Origin: Phoronis australis | Taxonomy: Eukaryota > Phoronida > Phoronidae | Assembly: GCA_002633005.1 (NCBI GenBank) | Contig: NMRA01000255.1 | Location: 317,937 to 381,936 of the forward strand | Direction: 5' to 3' | DNA: 64,000 nt | Part shown: positions 21,201 to 35,400 of the stretch, one piece after another | Layout: every line of letters begins with the position of its first letter | Position numbering within the stretch: the stretch's first letter is position 1 | Notes under the pieces: generated by a model | Told to the model about the DNA's origin: nothing | Database searches by the model: none | Seen by the model: only the letters and a program-made list of their open reading frames with translations | Program-made: the position numbers and the translations under genes

Positions 21201-24200
21201 CACAGCTGTCACTGTTTAGATTGCATATACAAACACCAGTCCTTGTCTTGCCTACATCTTACGTTCAAGATTTTGCTTTTTGGGAGTGAGAATTTTTTGA
21301 TGCTGCGAATTTGAATTTGTGATGAAAAAATTACTCTCAACCATTTCTCAGTTTTAAAAGTCTGTTGGTTAATTTTGATTTTTACATCATTTGATGAATC
21401 CCTACAGAGTCATGACTGTGCTTAATCTCGATTTTTCATCCAAGCACAACAGTGTGGTTTCAGTTTGATTAATTGCTTTTTGGGAAGTGGATTTTAGCTG
21501 TTAAGGGTTTGTAAAAACTGGCTTAGGGGCTGAAAAAAGCAAAAGATAAAGAAAACGCAGCCATTTGGCAAGTCATGTCATGAATTCTTATTTTCATTAT
21601 CGCGTCACAGCAGTCAGGACCTAAAAATTTATTACAAGTCTGGTTTTGTGTAAAAATAGCTCATTAAAAATGAAACACTGCAGTACGAGTGGAAAATGTG
21701 AATAAATGCAAAATCTGACTGAAAATGTTAACAGTCCCAGGAGCACTCTATTCACTGAATATGTTGGAAGGTGCTGCTAAATGCTCTTGTAATTCAAATA
21801 ACGTGCATTAGGGTAAGTTTTTGCCAGAAATGTGATGTGGTCAAGATGTCCAGGCAAATGCTGCCGTAGGGTCGTAATTTGTTGAAAATAATCCAGGTAA
21901 TTAATTTCGAGTGGAAAGTCCTTCTACAGTAAAGTACATGGTGGAATTGAAGAATATTTTACCTGTTTATTTTCATCCTGAATTTGCGCTTTACACTTGA
22001 CCGCACATCTAGTTTATTTGTATGGTGTATTATTTTGTACATTGTCACTGGCCTGATTGTACAGTACAAATGAATTAAAATAACAACACAGTCAAAAGTA
22101 TTTACAGAAGATTACTATTATAACACAAAGTGTGAAGTCTTTGCTAAGGAAATGCTCTTGCAAGCTCTTCATGAACCTCAACAAATCGGAATATGTGACA
22201 TTTTCAGTTGAAGGATAGTCTTCTACCTATGATCATTATACAATAGATATTAAATTATCTTCTAATTCACAAAAGGTTAAGATTTCTACAGAATGATTGA
22301 ATTCTTAGTTAGCGATCATCAAATCCTCTCCGACATTCAACTTTAAGGAAATGATTTGAGCATTGATTGAGTTTTATTTTTTCTGAAATCATCACATGGT
22401 GAAGACTGTTGACTATTCAGCCACTCGTAAATTCTTAATAAGTCTCAAAGAAGCATCAATATTTTCCAATCTGACGTGCACTGCTTTTCCACTCCTGAAA
22501 TCACAATCCTTTAGTAATTATTTAACAAAATTATTGGTGTTGCCAATGTTGTTCTAGCGTGACAAACAAACCTGGACTAATACAACAGCCATTTTGCATT
22601 ATTTTGTACCCCGTCTGTTCTACTACTGCCATCCAAACTGTTCAATACATCCTGACATTTTTAACATGCATTCCTCTGGCATTTCCTGCAGTTTCAGCCA
22701 ATATGTTATACATCTTATGCCATTGATGGTATTACCACGTACTCTAAAAATCTAGTTTACAAATTTAACTTCGATCTTTTCTATCGCACTAGGCTTGAAA
22801 ACCAAATCTTGGAAAGATAACAGTACTTTTTTACATATTTAGTGCACTGTATGGTCGAGCGAAATTTTATTTTAAGAAACAAAGGTTTAAAAGATTTAGT
22901 TGGTCACTAGCGTGGGTTGTACTGTGCAGATGCCATAAAGCAAAATGGGCAATACTTCCATTATTTGGAGCCAGATAATCTGCCTTTGAAAATGGTGAAA
23001 TTTCTATTTTATTTTTGCGCAAAACAAGAGGATAATAAATGAGGTAGGAACTATGACTTTATCAGAAATGTGATAAGCTGATATGAGTCATATACCATGT
23101 CACCAACTTATGAGTGAAATTGATTAATATTGAAAATCCCTTTAATTCCAATTCTCCGGCGTTTTTTGCCATGAGATGGTGATGACCAGGTGTTCCCAAG
23201 GTACATATAACAGTGATGTGGGACTAGTTAAATTTCATGTGAATTATAAAACAATTTTTGCACTTATTGAAGGGTTCGTTAACTGCATTTATCTTACTTC
23301 GTCAAATTGACAACCATTCTTAGATTATCACTGGAAGACTTGAATTTGTAAATAACTGAGCAAGTGCGAGATGTTGATCTAATCGTCAGTGTACAGATGA
23401 CAAAAATATCTTGAGATTGCTCATGGACAATACCTCACAATCCAACTTCAGTGATTCATTCAAATCATTTACTAAGTGTAGTTAAAACTGTAATGCCTCA
23501 ATTTATTTATTTAATGGCTGCAGAACCTTAAAATGTTTTGAATTATCTAGTTTATCACCAACCATGTGTTTGTAAAAATGCTGTCTTCTTATTTGCTAAT
23601 GGTATATGGTAATGAATAAACACTCTAAAACTAGTGACCCTTAGCAGTTGTCTGCAGTTAACGCTTGCTGTTTACATTTGTCAGTAGTGCATAAAAAAAG
23701 GAGATTGGTGTGTAATCTGATTAGATTTCAACCTCCCCCAAGTGTTAAGGGATTGATTAAAAATACTGGTAATCCTTATGGCATAGCATTTGTCATAATC
23801 TGATTCTGTTGTCAGAAGCTGCTGTCATTTGAAGGGCTCTGGCTAGTTAGTGATTAACCAGCCACCAGTACTGATGTAGTGGTGCTGTGATGTATTGTTG
23901 GCTTGTCAAATGGCATAGTCTAGAAACATTTTACTGATCACGGCAATCCAAGCGGATGTATAATAGCACATTTAGTAACCTATCTGTTCTTAAATTTTTT
24001 TCTAGTTCCAAATTGGTGTGCCCCCACAGCCTGATATTTTTCATTTTGGCTTGACAATTATTACCTTATTATTACTTGTGCTCCCCGTTGTGGCATCCCT
24101 CTTTTCTCTCCGCTAAATGTGGAAAATCGTTTGGATTTTTGAAGTAACTGAATAAACCAGGGAACACGGGGAATAAACATTCACCAAAGAATGACTGCAA

Positions 24201-27200
24201 ATCGCATCAGGGAAGACAGTTGCATCAATGCACAACAAAACATGGTGATGGTGAGGGGGGTAACAGTGAAAATAACTGAACAAACTAGGCTTGCCAATTT
24301 GGCAAGTATCAGTGGAGCAGTGCATGGTAACCATGTGGATATTAAGTGTGGCTAGAGAGGGTAGATGGTAATGACATTTGCCCACATAGTCTTGTCTAGG
24401 CAGAGTGTCATACAGAATCACATTGTAGTTTAGATACTGTAACTGTTAATTAAATGTGGCCTGTTTGATTAACTACACTTGAAGAAGCTTCATCATTCTT
24501 GGACTTATGGTTTTGTGTATTCTCCTATTGCTATTAAGAAGTTGTTGGAGGCTTTGAAATTGATCATGTTCTGGTATGAGCCAGTTACATAGCACACAGG
24601 TTTTATTGTTGTAATTGTGTTTATACTAAATTTATTATTCATTTCCCATAGGCTTTCCGAGGATTTTTCGCAATTCACCAAAGTCTGATCTGGGCTTTGT
24701 TAGTTATACATAGGCATGAGTAAGTTATATCAAACATGTATGTAGGTTAATTGAAATGAAGTGGTTGTGTGTGCGCAAGGATATATTGTTTGAATTAACC
24801 ATGATGGTATATTATTATATTGGCCATCAAGGATTGTTTCTGTACGTACAGGGTGACTGCAGGACGTACAGCTACTGTGTTGCATTGTCCAGTGACAGTG
24901 AACCTAACTGGGAACATCTATTCACGTTATCTAAGATCATTCCAAGGATCTGCCACAATGTTAATAGGTAAGACAATTTGTTGTTTATTGACGCATTGAC
25001 TACTCAAATTATCTGGAAATTTGAAACTTACAAAACATTTGAGTGGGTAGTGTACATTGTGATGCATGATTTTACTGACACTTTATATTGTTGTGTTATC
25101 AGTTGGCTTATACAATGAAAATATTTTGGTGTCTGAATACAATTTCAGATAAAAATGAGTGCCAAAATTGTCCCCTTTTTAGTACCTTTTACTATAGTTG
25201 TTATTGTCTGCTGTTATTCAAAACATTGTCTTTTATTTGCTCCAGCACATGATAAAGTGTATTGTTCTGCATTCAGGTAGTATGGTAATGACTGAGAAAA
25301 AAGATTTCTAGTTTGAACTCTGAGTCAATTTTATTAATTTGTGTTGGGGAGTCTCCATTCTATTGACTGAGAGATTTGCCAAAAAATGGTCTATAGTTGA
25401 AATCTTAATTTCTTTTTCAACTACCATTTGTGCATTTCTCACTGGCTAGATTAGACTTGTTCTCTCTTTCCAGAGTTGTTTATGCATTTGGTGGCGCCAT
25501 CTGCCATCCAGTGACTGATGTGACGCCAACATACCTCAGTGAACCAGTGCTGTGTCAGCTGAGACAGGCAGACCATCTGGCCAATGAAGTGCTGACTCAG
25601 CTTGGTAAGTGAGGAAGGGGTGGAGCATGATGTATTTTTTCCTTCTCCTTTGCTGTGTCTTTCAGCAAGGACAAAATACCTGTAGATGTGAAGTTTTCCA
25701 ATTTTTTAAGCACCCACATAAATGGGCTGGAAATGATTTCATGGTTGCACCTCTTATTCCAGCTATGGTCATTTAAACCCCAGGTCTGGACCAACATTAC
25801 AAGTCCCATACAGGCCTCTAAACTCCTCATGCCTGCCGAAAATGTTTCATATCCGATCACCAATCTTCATAACCGGGGACCAAAATTCCTCACCTGGGTC
25901 CAGGTCGTGTCTGGAACTTGGTCACCCAATATGGATCATTTTCAACGCTTGTTCAGAGCTTAGGAGCAGGGGTATTGGTGATGAAATGTTAATTTTCTGT
26001 TCCCAGTTCCGCACTACTCATGATGATTCTGCTCTTCATGGCGAACACTCTTGATTTACTTGGCTGCTGTTTAATGCACTAAATTGGTATCACCATCAGT
26101 TGTCTCCATTTAGTGAATCATCGTGGAATTTAGGATTTTAACTATTTTTATCAAGATGCTGGTCTTTCAACTCTTGGATTAATTTACTAGGGAGTTTTAG
26201 GAAAGTCGTATGGTATGTAGGACTGGACAGGAATATCGTTTTTGTTGCAGACAGGTAATTTAATGATGACTACCTGAAAATTTCTGGTGTTCTGTTTCAT
26301 GAAAAGGGACATATTAAAGACTTTAGCCAGAAATTTCAACTTGCACTCCCTTTCACAATTATTAAATAAAGATTTAGCTGTGTAACTTCTAGCAAATCAC
26401 ATCATAAAAACAATTAGTACACGTTATCTCAAAAAGTAACAGCTTTAGGTTCATTCTCAGATACTTTGTGCTTTTGCAGAGATAGTTCTTTGGAGTGTAA
26501 GATGAAATTTCTGACTTAAGTCTTTATTCACTTTTCGTTTTTTGCTGGAACTCGAAAATGCAAATGACCTTATTTGAATTTCCAGGTCACACGTCCAAAA
26601 TCAGCCAGATGCCAGTGGTATGTATTCCTATCCATTTTGATCGAGACCCGTCTAAGTGTCAGCCATCCTGTCAGCGCTCTATGGTGATCAGGACTTTCAT
26701 TACTGCCGACTTCATGACAGGCGTGCCAGCACAACCCGATAAGCATCTGCCTCTTGAGGTTAGTCTAGACATCCTGTCTGCGTGTTTGTTATTAGTTTTA
26801 GGATAAGGTTTATTGTAACGGCTTGTTTTGCTTCTAAAGCACAGTAGCTTATCTTGATATTTTTAGCGCACATTTCTTATAGATGAAAGGGATTGTGGCT
26901 GCTTGCTTCCCTGCTGCATTGTGATGTACCCAGTCTCATTATATTCTCAATCATGATGTGCTTGTTGGTTGGTAACTACCATGTGATTGGCTGCTGGCTC
27001 TTCGATTGGGTCATTCATTGACAATAAAATTTGACCCAGACACCAGCCAATCATAGGGTAATTAGCGATCGACAAGCATGCCTTGTAGTGGCGAAACTGA
27101 GAACCTTACAAGACTTAGATTGCATTGAATCTGGAAAGCAAGAAGCTGTACTCTGTTTATTACGTAATAGTGTTGTATAAAGAAATATGTGCTAATACAA

Positions 27201-27588
27201 GATGGAGATAAGCTCCCGTGTTCTGAAGTTGGTGTTGAGTCACATGAGGTTTCAGTCCCACTTTCCTGATTGTTACAACTTGTCTTGCTTTGGATGTTGG
27301 AGTTGAAATGCATTATATTGCAGTCTTAATCTCCTGATTAGTGTAATGGGCCCGGCCTTGTGGGGGTGTAAGTTACAAAATTTTATATTTTAGTGATATT
27401 TTCTGACTGACAAAACTCATCCTGCATTCTAAATTGATGAATGTAAAGGGAAATCACATTTTTAACCTTTCTCACTTGTTTTACAGACAATTCAGAAAAT
27501 GGTCTCGGCCATCTTAACAGTGCCTGGTGTATCTCGTGTGCTTTACGACATGACGGCAAAACCACCGGGGACAACTGAGTGGGAGTAA
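18300..27588 (+). CDS. GMPS: GMP synthase (glutamine-hydrolysing), C-terminal 289 codons in seven exons
   Basis: Cytosolic enzyme of purine synthesis that aminates XMP to GMP using glutamine and ATP. Exons: 18300-18405, 19169-19284, 20157-20282, 24852-24967, 25474-25604, 26586-26758 and 27487-27588. All have AG/GT borders and compatible phases, total 870 nt. Exon 1 gives [14 protein letters not shown] and RHPFPG, and exon 2 opens with GPGLAIRV, the conserved end of the ATP-pyrophosphatase domain. Exons 3-7 form the dimerisation/XMP-binding domain, with [18 protein letters not shown] and the invariant C-terminus KPPGTTEWE before TAA. The part encoding the glutamine amidotransferase domain and the SGGVDS ATP-binding loop (roughly 400 residues) is not seen. 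The animal enzyme has about 690 residues. The gene converges on PPP1R7. Confidence 0.93.
18600..19130. repeat. Diverged repeat array with TGACCT/AGGTCA half-sites in GMPS intron
   Basis: Four diverged blocks at about 18631, 18760, 18904 and 19054 (period about 130-150 bp) carry TGACCTTG..TTCATTTTCAAGGTCAC or decayed forms. TGACCT and AGGTCA are nuclear-receptor half-sites and are palindromic to each other. Two blocks are preceded by TTTTGTACCAA. The blocks fill most of the intron between the first two visible GMPS exons. Confidence 0.65.
20283..24851. other. 4.6-kb GMPS intron, no feature recognised
   Basis: Bounded by a GTCAGT donor and a GTACAG acceptor of supported exons. AT-rich, with no second gene, transposon end or clear tandem repeat that I could detect. 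Confidence 0.6.
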
Positions 27589-30500
27589 TTGCGTGACAAC
27601 GGGGATGACGTAATGTGTATGATCAGGCGACCCCAGGGACAACCTAGTGAAGGTGATCTCATGACCCAGAGGACGTTTGTGTGAGATTGATATCACGGTG
27701 CCAGAGATGATCAAATGGGAATCATTCGGTGTATCTTTTTGCTTATACTGTTGTGATTCTCGTCAAATCTCACCTTCAGTGGTTATGTTGAAATTGAATG
27801 TTTGTGGTGACTTGCTTTGTCCATCTATATTCATTCGTAACGCTTTCAAGTTTGCACTTACGGGTTGTATTATGTTAGCTATTTTTTAGAAAAATGTTCG
27901 AAATAATGCAGATTATTGTATGCCATTCATTTTGTGTAACACTGTTTAGAGAACGCATGAACTTACTCCGGCGACCTGGTAAACAAACGTCACTGTTTGA
28001 TTGTTTTGTTTTGAAATATTGCACAATGTCTCGTGATATCTAGTTGTGTGTTGTATTTTAAACAATGCACAGATCTGTTGAGTGTTGTTAATTTGAAGGG
28101 GCAAAACATTTCTATGTATTTGGGGATTTTATGAGGAATTTTATGAGGTTTTTTAGTAGATAGAACTGACCGGTACTGACCTTTTCACAGATGGATGGAG
28201 ACCTGAAATTGCAATGTATTGTGTGATGTCATCCAAAGCATAATGAAACCAACCAATGAAAACAGAGAAAAAGGTTGCCTCAATTTCCAGCCAACAGGTG
28301 GTTTGAATGTCAGATATCCTGAAAATTTGTTAATGTGAAACGGCCTATGCATTTTTGCTGCTTTGGAAAAGAACATTGTCTGTTAAAAAAAAAATTATGG
28401 ATAGATGAATTTATTAACAGTATGGTGCATCTAGATGTTGGAAATAAAGGCCATAGCTCTGATGTGAATGAAATGGTGTTGATGTCAGCTTCCAATAAAT
28501 ATCTACTCTTGATTTGTTTCCATCTATTCATGAAAAGTCAGTGGTAAGTCATAGGGACTATTTTAGCATCTGAACAAAATTGAATGAAAATTGTCCTAGT
28601 CTGAAGATAACATATTTTGTGTATTCACGATACTTGTGCGTGTAAGTGCCCCATTGTGGGCGTCAACCCCAGTATGGGCGCTTAAAACAAAATTGATGAA
28701 AAGTTGGACACAGCATTGTTGGAGATTACGGGTACTTTCCTGGCTGAATGAGGCGAGGTACCACTTAAGGTCTTGAGTGTTCTCAAGACGAGTTTCATAC
28801 ATTTGGGAGCTAAAATTGGTGCAAGACAGGTGTCACAAAGACATGCTAATCACTTTTAATGAAATTTCAATGACTGTTCTAAAGGTGAATTCTGTACATT
28901 TTGGAGGTAAAATTCGAAGGCGTAGGGCATTTTTAAGGAAGCCTGGATTGTATGAATTGGGAGTGGGTGTTTAAAAGGGAGAATTTCACAGGTAGGTGTT
29001 AACCCAACATGGGCATTAACACTGAGACAGTAGTTCCAGTTGGAAATTTTAAGACTGAATGCAAATGAGAAATGCAGGAAAAGAAGTGTACGAGTCACAT
29101 GATTAAGACTAAGGTGCTGATGAGAGCTGCTCATTGATACTTGAGTGCCATTACACATTAAAAGAAATTCGGAAAGTATCCGTGAATACCAGTGGCAAAA
29201 GCACTAGACAAGTTTTCTTATCGGTCTTGTACATATCGGGCTTTACCAAGAACACGACTTTTACTTTCTGTGTCCATAAAATAGCAAGTTTAACTGGTTG
29301 TCGCATAAATGCTTTTGATGACGGTTTGTTTGTTCTGTGTAAGGTTGTAAATCTGGTTGTTGTCAAGACCCATAATTTAAACAACTGAGTGGAGAATCTA
29401 ATGTTAATCTGGTGGGTTAGGCTAAAAGCAGGTCTTCATCCACAGGATGTCCAGGTGTCCAAATGGGCACCTGGACTAAAATTATGCATCGTAGCTGGGC
29501 ATACTGTTCAGTATTTGGACACCCTAGTAATGTAAACATGAGTGTATCTTTTTATTGTCAGGTGCAGGTCTTGGGGCGCATTCCCGGACCTAGAATGAAA
29601 ATGATTTAGTAACGATGCAAAGTACGAAAGCCTTTGTTGCAGAACCATCACCTCAGTAATATACCACACCGTAACAGCAGTTCATATGGAGGTCATGAAA
29701 ATGCAGTCATTGGTCATGAACATCACAAGAAATTGGGAATCCCATTTTGGACTCCCTATTTTTTTAATGAACCTATGGCAGTAGCTTCAATCGCATCTTA
29801 TCCACTAATTTGGAGGGTTATGCAACTGCAGTGTAGCGTTTCTGATAGTCAAACCCTACAAGGTATGTGATGTTAGATTTAGCAGAGTAACTTTGCCAAC
29901 TTGTGTGACTGTTGTGATTTTCAACGATTCTTTTGGTTTGCATCTGTCAAGGGAAATCAAGTCTTGTATTAGAAAGCAACACATCTTGTGTATCAGCTTT
30001 GGTTTTGGGGCGTGTTTGGTGTGTTATAGCTATCTCAGACTTGTTTTTGTAACCTCTCAAGTGTATCGAGTTGCTTTGGTTGTTCCTCATGGTTGGACTG
30101 ACTTGTTTATTGAATCTCTACCTGTTTTGTGGGTTTTCTATGAAAATTCATTCAGTTTGAATATTTTTTATAATCCTGTCCATCTCACAATGACCAAATA
30201 CAAATGACAAGGATAACTTGCATTTTTTGTTGTTGCCAAGTGGAACGCCTTTACAAACTTAAGTTCTAACCAGGGCAGTGCGAGGTGCTGATATAAGCCC
30301 ACTGTGTGCATCACAAATGACTGATACAAGGGGTACTAATTTTTCAAGCATTTCCATAGTGAGCAATTGAGTCTGAAAAGATATACAATCCAGATAGATA
30401 TTAAGACTGCTATAAAGAAAACTAAAATCACCATTAGAGGATACAGCTGCAGTTGGAACCATCCAAAGGACAGCAGCACAAGAACAACACTTTTGATGAA

Positions 30501-32453
30501 GACCACTTGCTGCTATAAAATTAGTCTTCAACTCTGATGAGAAATGATTTGAGAGTTTACAAAGAACTGACTGTTGCTTATTACTCAAGGCTCTGTACAT
30601 GAAATGGCACGCTGTGACAACCCAACATGTACATCGCGGTTTCTAGTAATAAATAGCAGTCACTGTTTTGGAACTCCTGAAATGACCTCTAATTTTTAGA
30701 AAGGTTAATTTGTAACCAATTTCGTACGTGGTCTAAACCAAAGTTGTTTTTTGTGATGAAAGGCAGGGTTATAGACGTTTTAAACAAATATGTCCTGTTA
30801 CTGACAAAACTGATGATGTAGACTTTGGTCTGAAAATCTATTAAATGCAGTCGGTCAGTGTCACAAGCCCAGTTAATGTTTCCTCCGGTATAGTGTACTC
30901 TTCCTCAAATCTATACATATTGGTTCCAACAAGCTTGGATACATCACAATAATAGTGGTTTCTTGTGCTTTCTGGGCATATTGTTTGTAGTCAACACTTA
31001 AAAGAGCAAATGTTCAAATCTGGAAAGATTCGTTGCACTGTAGATTGACTAGGGTCTACATGAGGCTAAAAAGAACGTAAACTGTGAAGGTGAGGTTCTA
31101 CACTTACTGAGTGACTACAGATGTCCATGATGACAACAACCAGGACTCTGTGTCTGGGGTGTGAGAACGATGCCCTGGCTACATGTATGAACAGTAAATC
31201 TAGTTATGCACAATTCAGGTTTTTAATTTAACTCGGACAGATTCCAGCATTGCAGTTATAATGTGTGCACCCAGGCTTTTAAAATTTATTTAGTAATATT
31301 TCACAATACTCTAATGAATTTGGCTGTACTAATCTGCCAGACTTATGAGATAGACAGGTATAGTGGCTGTGCTAATCTGCCAGACTTATGAGATAGACAG
31401 GTATAGTGCATGTCGAAGACTCGGCGGATTCTAGAGCTAATAACGTAGAAAACCAATAACCAACGAGGAAAGCTTAAGATAACGCAACAGTTAGTAGATG
31501 GAGGCAACATGATGTCACGTTACGTCACATGTTGCATTTCAAAACTGGTTTTAATGCGGATCTAGAGTTTGAACTTCACTTCTTAGGACAATCATGGCCA
31601 TAACTGAGAATAAAAATGAGAAATAGTTACAGATGAATAAATTAAACAATCGCACACTTTCAATGATGGGCAAAAGCCTTGTATATCAACTCAGTGTAAC
31701 CCACACACAAGTGCTGCAACTTACAAAACTTTTACATGGTCACAGGAGGCTTTGATCAGTTTTATTAAACAAGCACTGCGTTCACAAATATGTAAACTAT
31801 ACATATGCAATCATAACTTGCCAAACTACACAGATCTTGGATAAAGTGTTCAAATTTTTAGCAAGTGCGAATGGCTAAAAGCAGAAGACAGACAAACTTG
31901 TTTATGACCAATTTTGTTCAGGCCAAATGTCAAGCCTGAACATCTCTATGCCTTGAAGGGCAGGTTCATAGTGCTAGCTGCACACATTGTTAAAGGACAT
32001 ACATTAAGGAATATGTAGCATAAAGTGGCCAAGTCCAAAGAGTTCACAAAATTACTTTACAAGTACTGAAGCTGTCACAATGAATCCAAGTCAATACTTG
32101 ACTTCCTTTGTACAGAATTAAAGTTCAATTCTTCCTTTTGTGAGAGATGGCCAACACTTGCGAAACATACCAACAAGCACTGACCTCAGTTACAAGACAT
32201 AAAGCCTACTGAAAACTGACATCCCTTCTAAAGCACTATTTTACATTACGCACTGTTGGTAGATCACTACACAGAATGGCACTATAAAATTTTTAAAAAG
32301 CAATGAGGACAATAAGACGACGATAAGATGCACAAGCCATGAGTTAATACCCGATACTGGTAGTGCAACAGATAGCAGGAAACATTAATTGTCAACAAGA
32401 ACACTGCCATAGCACAAGAGTAACCCGTATAAGTGTCCGTCTACCTTCCAACA
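27589..32453. other. Convergent intergenic region between GMPS and PPP1R7
   Basis: Should contain both 3' UTRs. AATAAA occurs at 28493 on the plus strand and its complement near 31757 on the minus strand, but I cannot tell which poly(A) sites are used. A small hairpin (GTCCAGGTG / CACCTGGAC) lies at 29449-29476. No coding exon is supported; the open frames up to 113 codons look random. Confidence 0.5.
31321..31406. repeat. 43-bp tandem duplication
   Basis: The 43-bp unit TGGCTGTACTAATCTGCCAG.. occurs twice in a row, with a single difference noted (A/G at the ninth base), so the event is recent. Confidence 0.88.
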
Positions 32454-35400
32454 CTAGGTCCCGGGAGCAGTGGTGAATGTGGCATCAATTTGCTTGATCC
32501 ATGGTATGGCAAGCTTGACTTTTCTCCTGTAGTTGGGATCGATCTTGTGTGGTGATTCTTTATCCCTCCAGATGGGGTTCCTCTCAAGGTAGACTGTGTC
32601 TAGCTTCTTCAAACTGTTTAGTACATCCACGTCCCTCCAGTCGTCTACTTGATTATCGTTAAACTGAAAATCAACAAAGACCATCTTCTCAAAGCCTTGT
32701 TACTTTTAATAACCGTAACCTGGGACACAAATTTATGCTAAAACCAGACAATTTTGTTGTTCAATAAAGAGTATATTAACCTAACAGAGGTTGTGCACTA
32801 CAGCCATTTGAACAGCTCTATGAGATATTGTATTATCAATAGGAGGCTTACAATCCAGCTAATTCCAGGACTATGTTTCATGAAAAGTGACCTAAGACAG
32901 GTCAGAAATTTGATGTTACAATCTACATGACTATTCTTGAAAAATAAGTATATCTTATTTGTCAGAGCAAAAATGCAGTCTCTCAGAATATACACATAAG
33001 TGCTAGTTACTGAGATGATTTCTTCAAATTATTTCTAAACTGTACAGACTGTAATTGCTCTTATAATTACTTGACTAAACCTTAATTCCGAAATTTTGAA
33101 ATGGGAGCGTAAGACCAGATTTCTGTCTCGAGTCTTAAGTCACCTTTCATGAAACAGAACAATGGTCACTTCTACAAGTTTGGCTTTCATTCGTTTTCTG
33201 TTGATTCAGAAAATTCTCATAAAAGCGATAAACAACAGGAGGTTGATTAAAGCGAGGCAAGACAAGACAAGTCTATTATTAGTTTTCTTCGGAGGAAAAA
33301 GTAAATGGCCTATGACTGACTTGCTTTATAAATGGTGAGTTTCAAAGAACAAGGTACTGTTGGTACTTCCGATTCCCCTTCTAGCCTCAGACTGCATTCA
33401 ACAGTTGGCTAATAAACACTGCGTCTTTATTTTTTCCATTTATATTTTATTTATACATAACAGGATCCGCACAGGAAAAACATTAGCTCTAACCACATAC
33501 CCTCGCACACACCAAACCGTCTACACACACTCATGACATACCCTCGCACACACTACCCGTCTACACACACACTCATGACATACCCTAGCACACACTTAAC
33601 TGTCTACACACACACTCATGACATACCCTAGCACACACTTAACTGTCTACACACACACACTCATGACATACCCTAGCACACACTTAACTGTCTACACAAA
33701 CACTCATGACATACCCTTCAGCACATCTACCCATCAACAATACATTGAAAGTTGTCTTCCAAAAGGCCAGTTTCTGCAGGATACCTGGTATTAATCTATT
33801 AAGTTACCATTTTTTTAAGAATATTTTTCATTGGATATAACATTCACTCTAAACTCTAGGAATTGAGTGAAATTTGATATTAATTTTTTTACACTTAGAC
33901 GTGTAAATTGTAACAAAATTCAATTTAAAACTTTAGTTTCTTTTTTGATTTGTAAAGCAATATACATCATCACGTGTTTTAGTTTGCTGCACCCTACACA
34001 ACCGTCTAGAACTCAACTTAGTAACCATCACCTTCCTCTACACAAAACACGATTTGATGGGTAACAAAACTAATCCCTCATTTTTAAGATGTCGAGATTA
34101 AAGAAATGGGTCAAACTGACTTTTTGGACATGGGGTAAACATGAATTTAGACTTGGGAGAATAGCGGTGCCTATAACTCAAACTTTAAATACTCCATGTG
34201 GTAATTTAAATGTATTTTTATTGTTTCTTGAATTCATATTCCTGCGAATGCAACACTGGCACATTTCACTTTTATACCAATATCCATCGTCTACATCACA
34301 CATTTGGAGTAGACTGAAAACAGCAGGATAACAAACTTTGCTTTCTTATCACATCACAACAAAACACACGCCAGTTATAACTTACCCAGAATTCTTCAAG
34401 CTCTACTAGATGGCTCACATTTTCAATGCGCTGAATTCTATTGGCTGATAAATCAAGTGTAGTTAGTCGAACCTGAAAGCACCACATACGACCAGTTTTG
34501 ATTACACGAACTTGAAAAGTACAGACAACAAATTAGAGTTGCAACAATTTGCCTCATTTCACATTACATCAACTTCTCAACTTTGCAAATTCAAATTATG
34601 ATTCCTTTAGTATAAGATGCCCAAGTCTGCCTAAATTATTTTATGATTGTTTTAAATTTGTAATGAGAACACAATCTGTGGTAGCAGTACATGATAGCTG
34701 ATTCCATTTTTCACATTAAGAACCACTTCTGTATCCTGTAGATTGCAACCTAAAAAGCTATAAAACTAGTCACTCAAAATCAGACAACTTTATTGTTGAG
34801 TGAGAAAAATCGGTTAAAAAGATGACAAGACAAGGAAAGCACGTGAACAACAAAACTTAACATCAACATTTACACTACCCACCCAAATGGCTTTTACCAC
34901 TGAATATAATGCGCATCAAACTGGCTCTCACAATGTGGGCACATTATATCAAACTATTTCCATCGGAGTGTACAGACATAACATTTCAAGCTAAATGCAT
35001 CGTACACAACTACATGAAAATGATGGTGAGTGGACAGTGGCTCAAAAGTAATTGTAAACGTGTATGAATAATGTGGGGTGTGTAGACACAGCTTAAGGCA
35101 TATAGACGCTGATTCCATGGAAGTCTTAGTTAATAATCATATATCAAACTTAGCAGTTTTTTAAAATGTAGCACGTAATGTTTGACTGCTTGTCAAACAA
35201 CTGTTTGCACTGATTTAGCGTTACAAAAGTTTTTTAATGTTTATTATAAAAAATGTAATGTACGATGATTGAAGTAAAAGAGGCATGGAACGAGAAAGCT
35301 CATGGAAAATATATTTAAACAACTCCTGACAAAAGTACCATCACGCAATGTCTACCACAGAGTTATTCACTTTCCTCTGTGAGGGAATTTCCAGAAAAAA

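Noticed and set aside
24113-24421. 102-codon minus-strand open frame in the long GMPS intron
   Set aside because: Composition is His-rich and random-looking, with no domain and no promoter or splice evidence.
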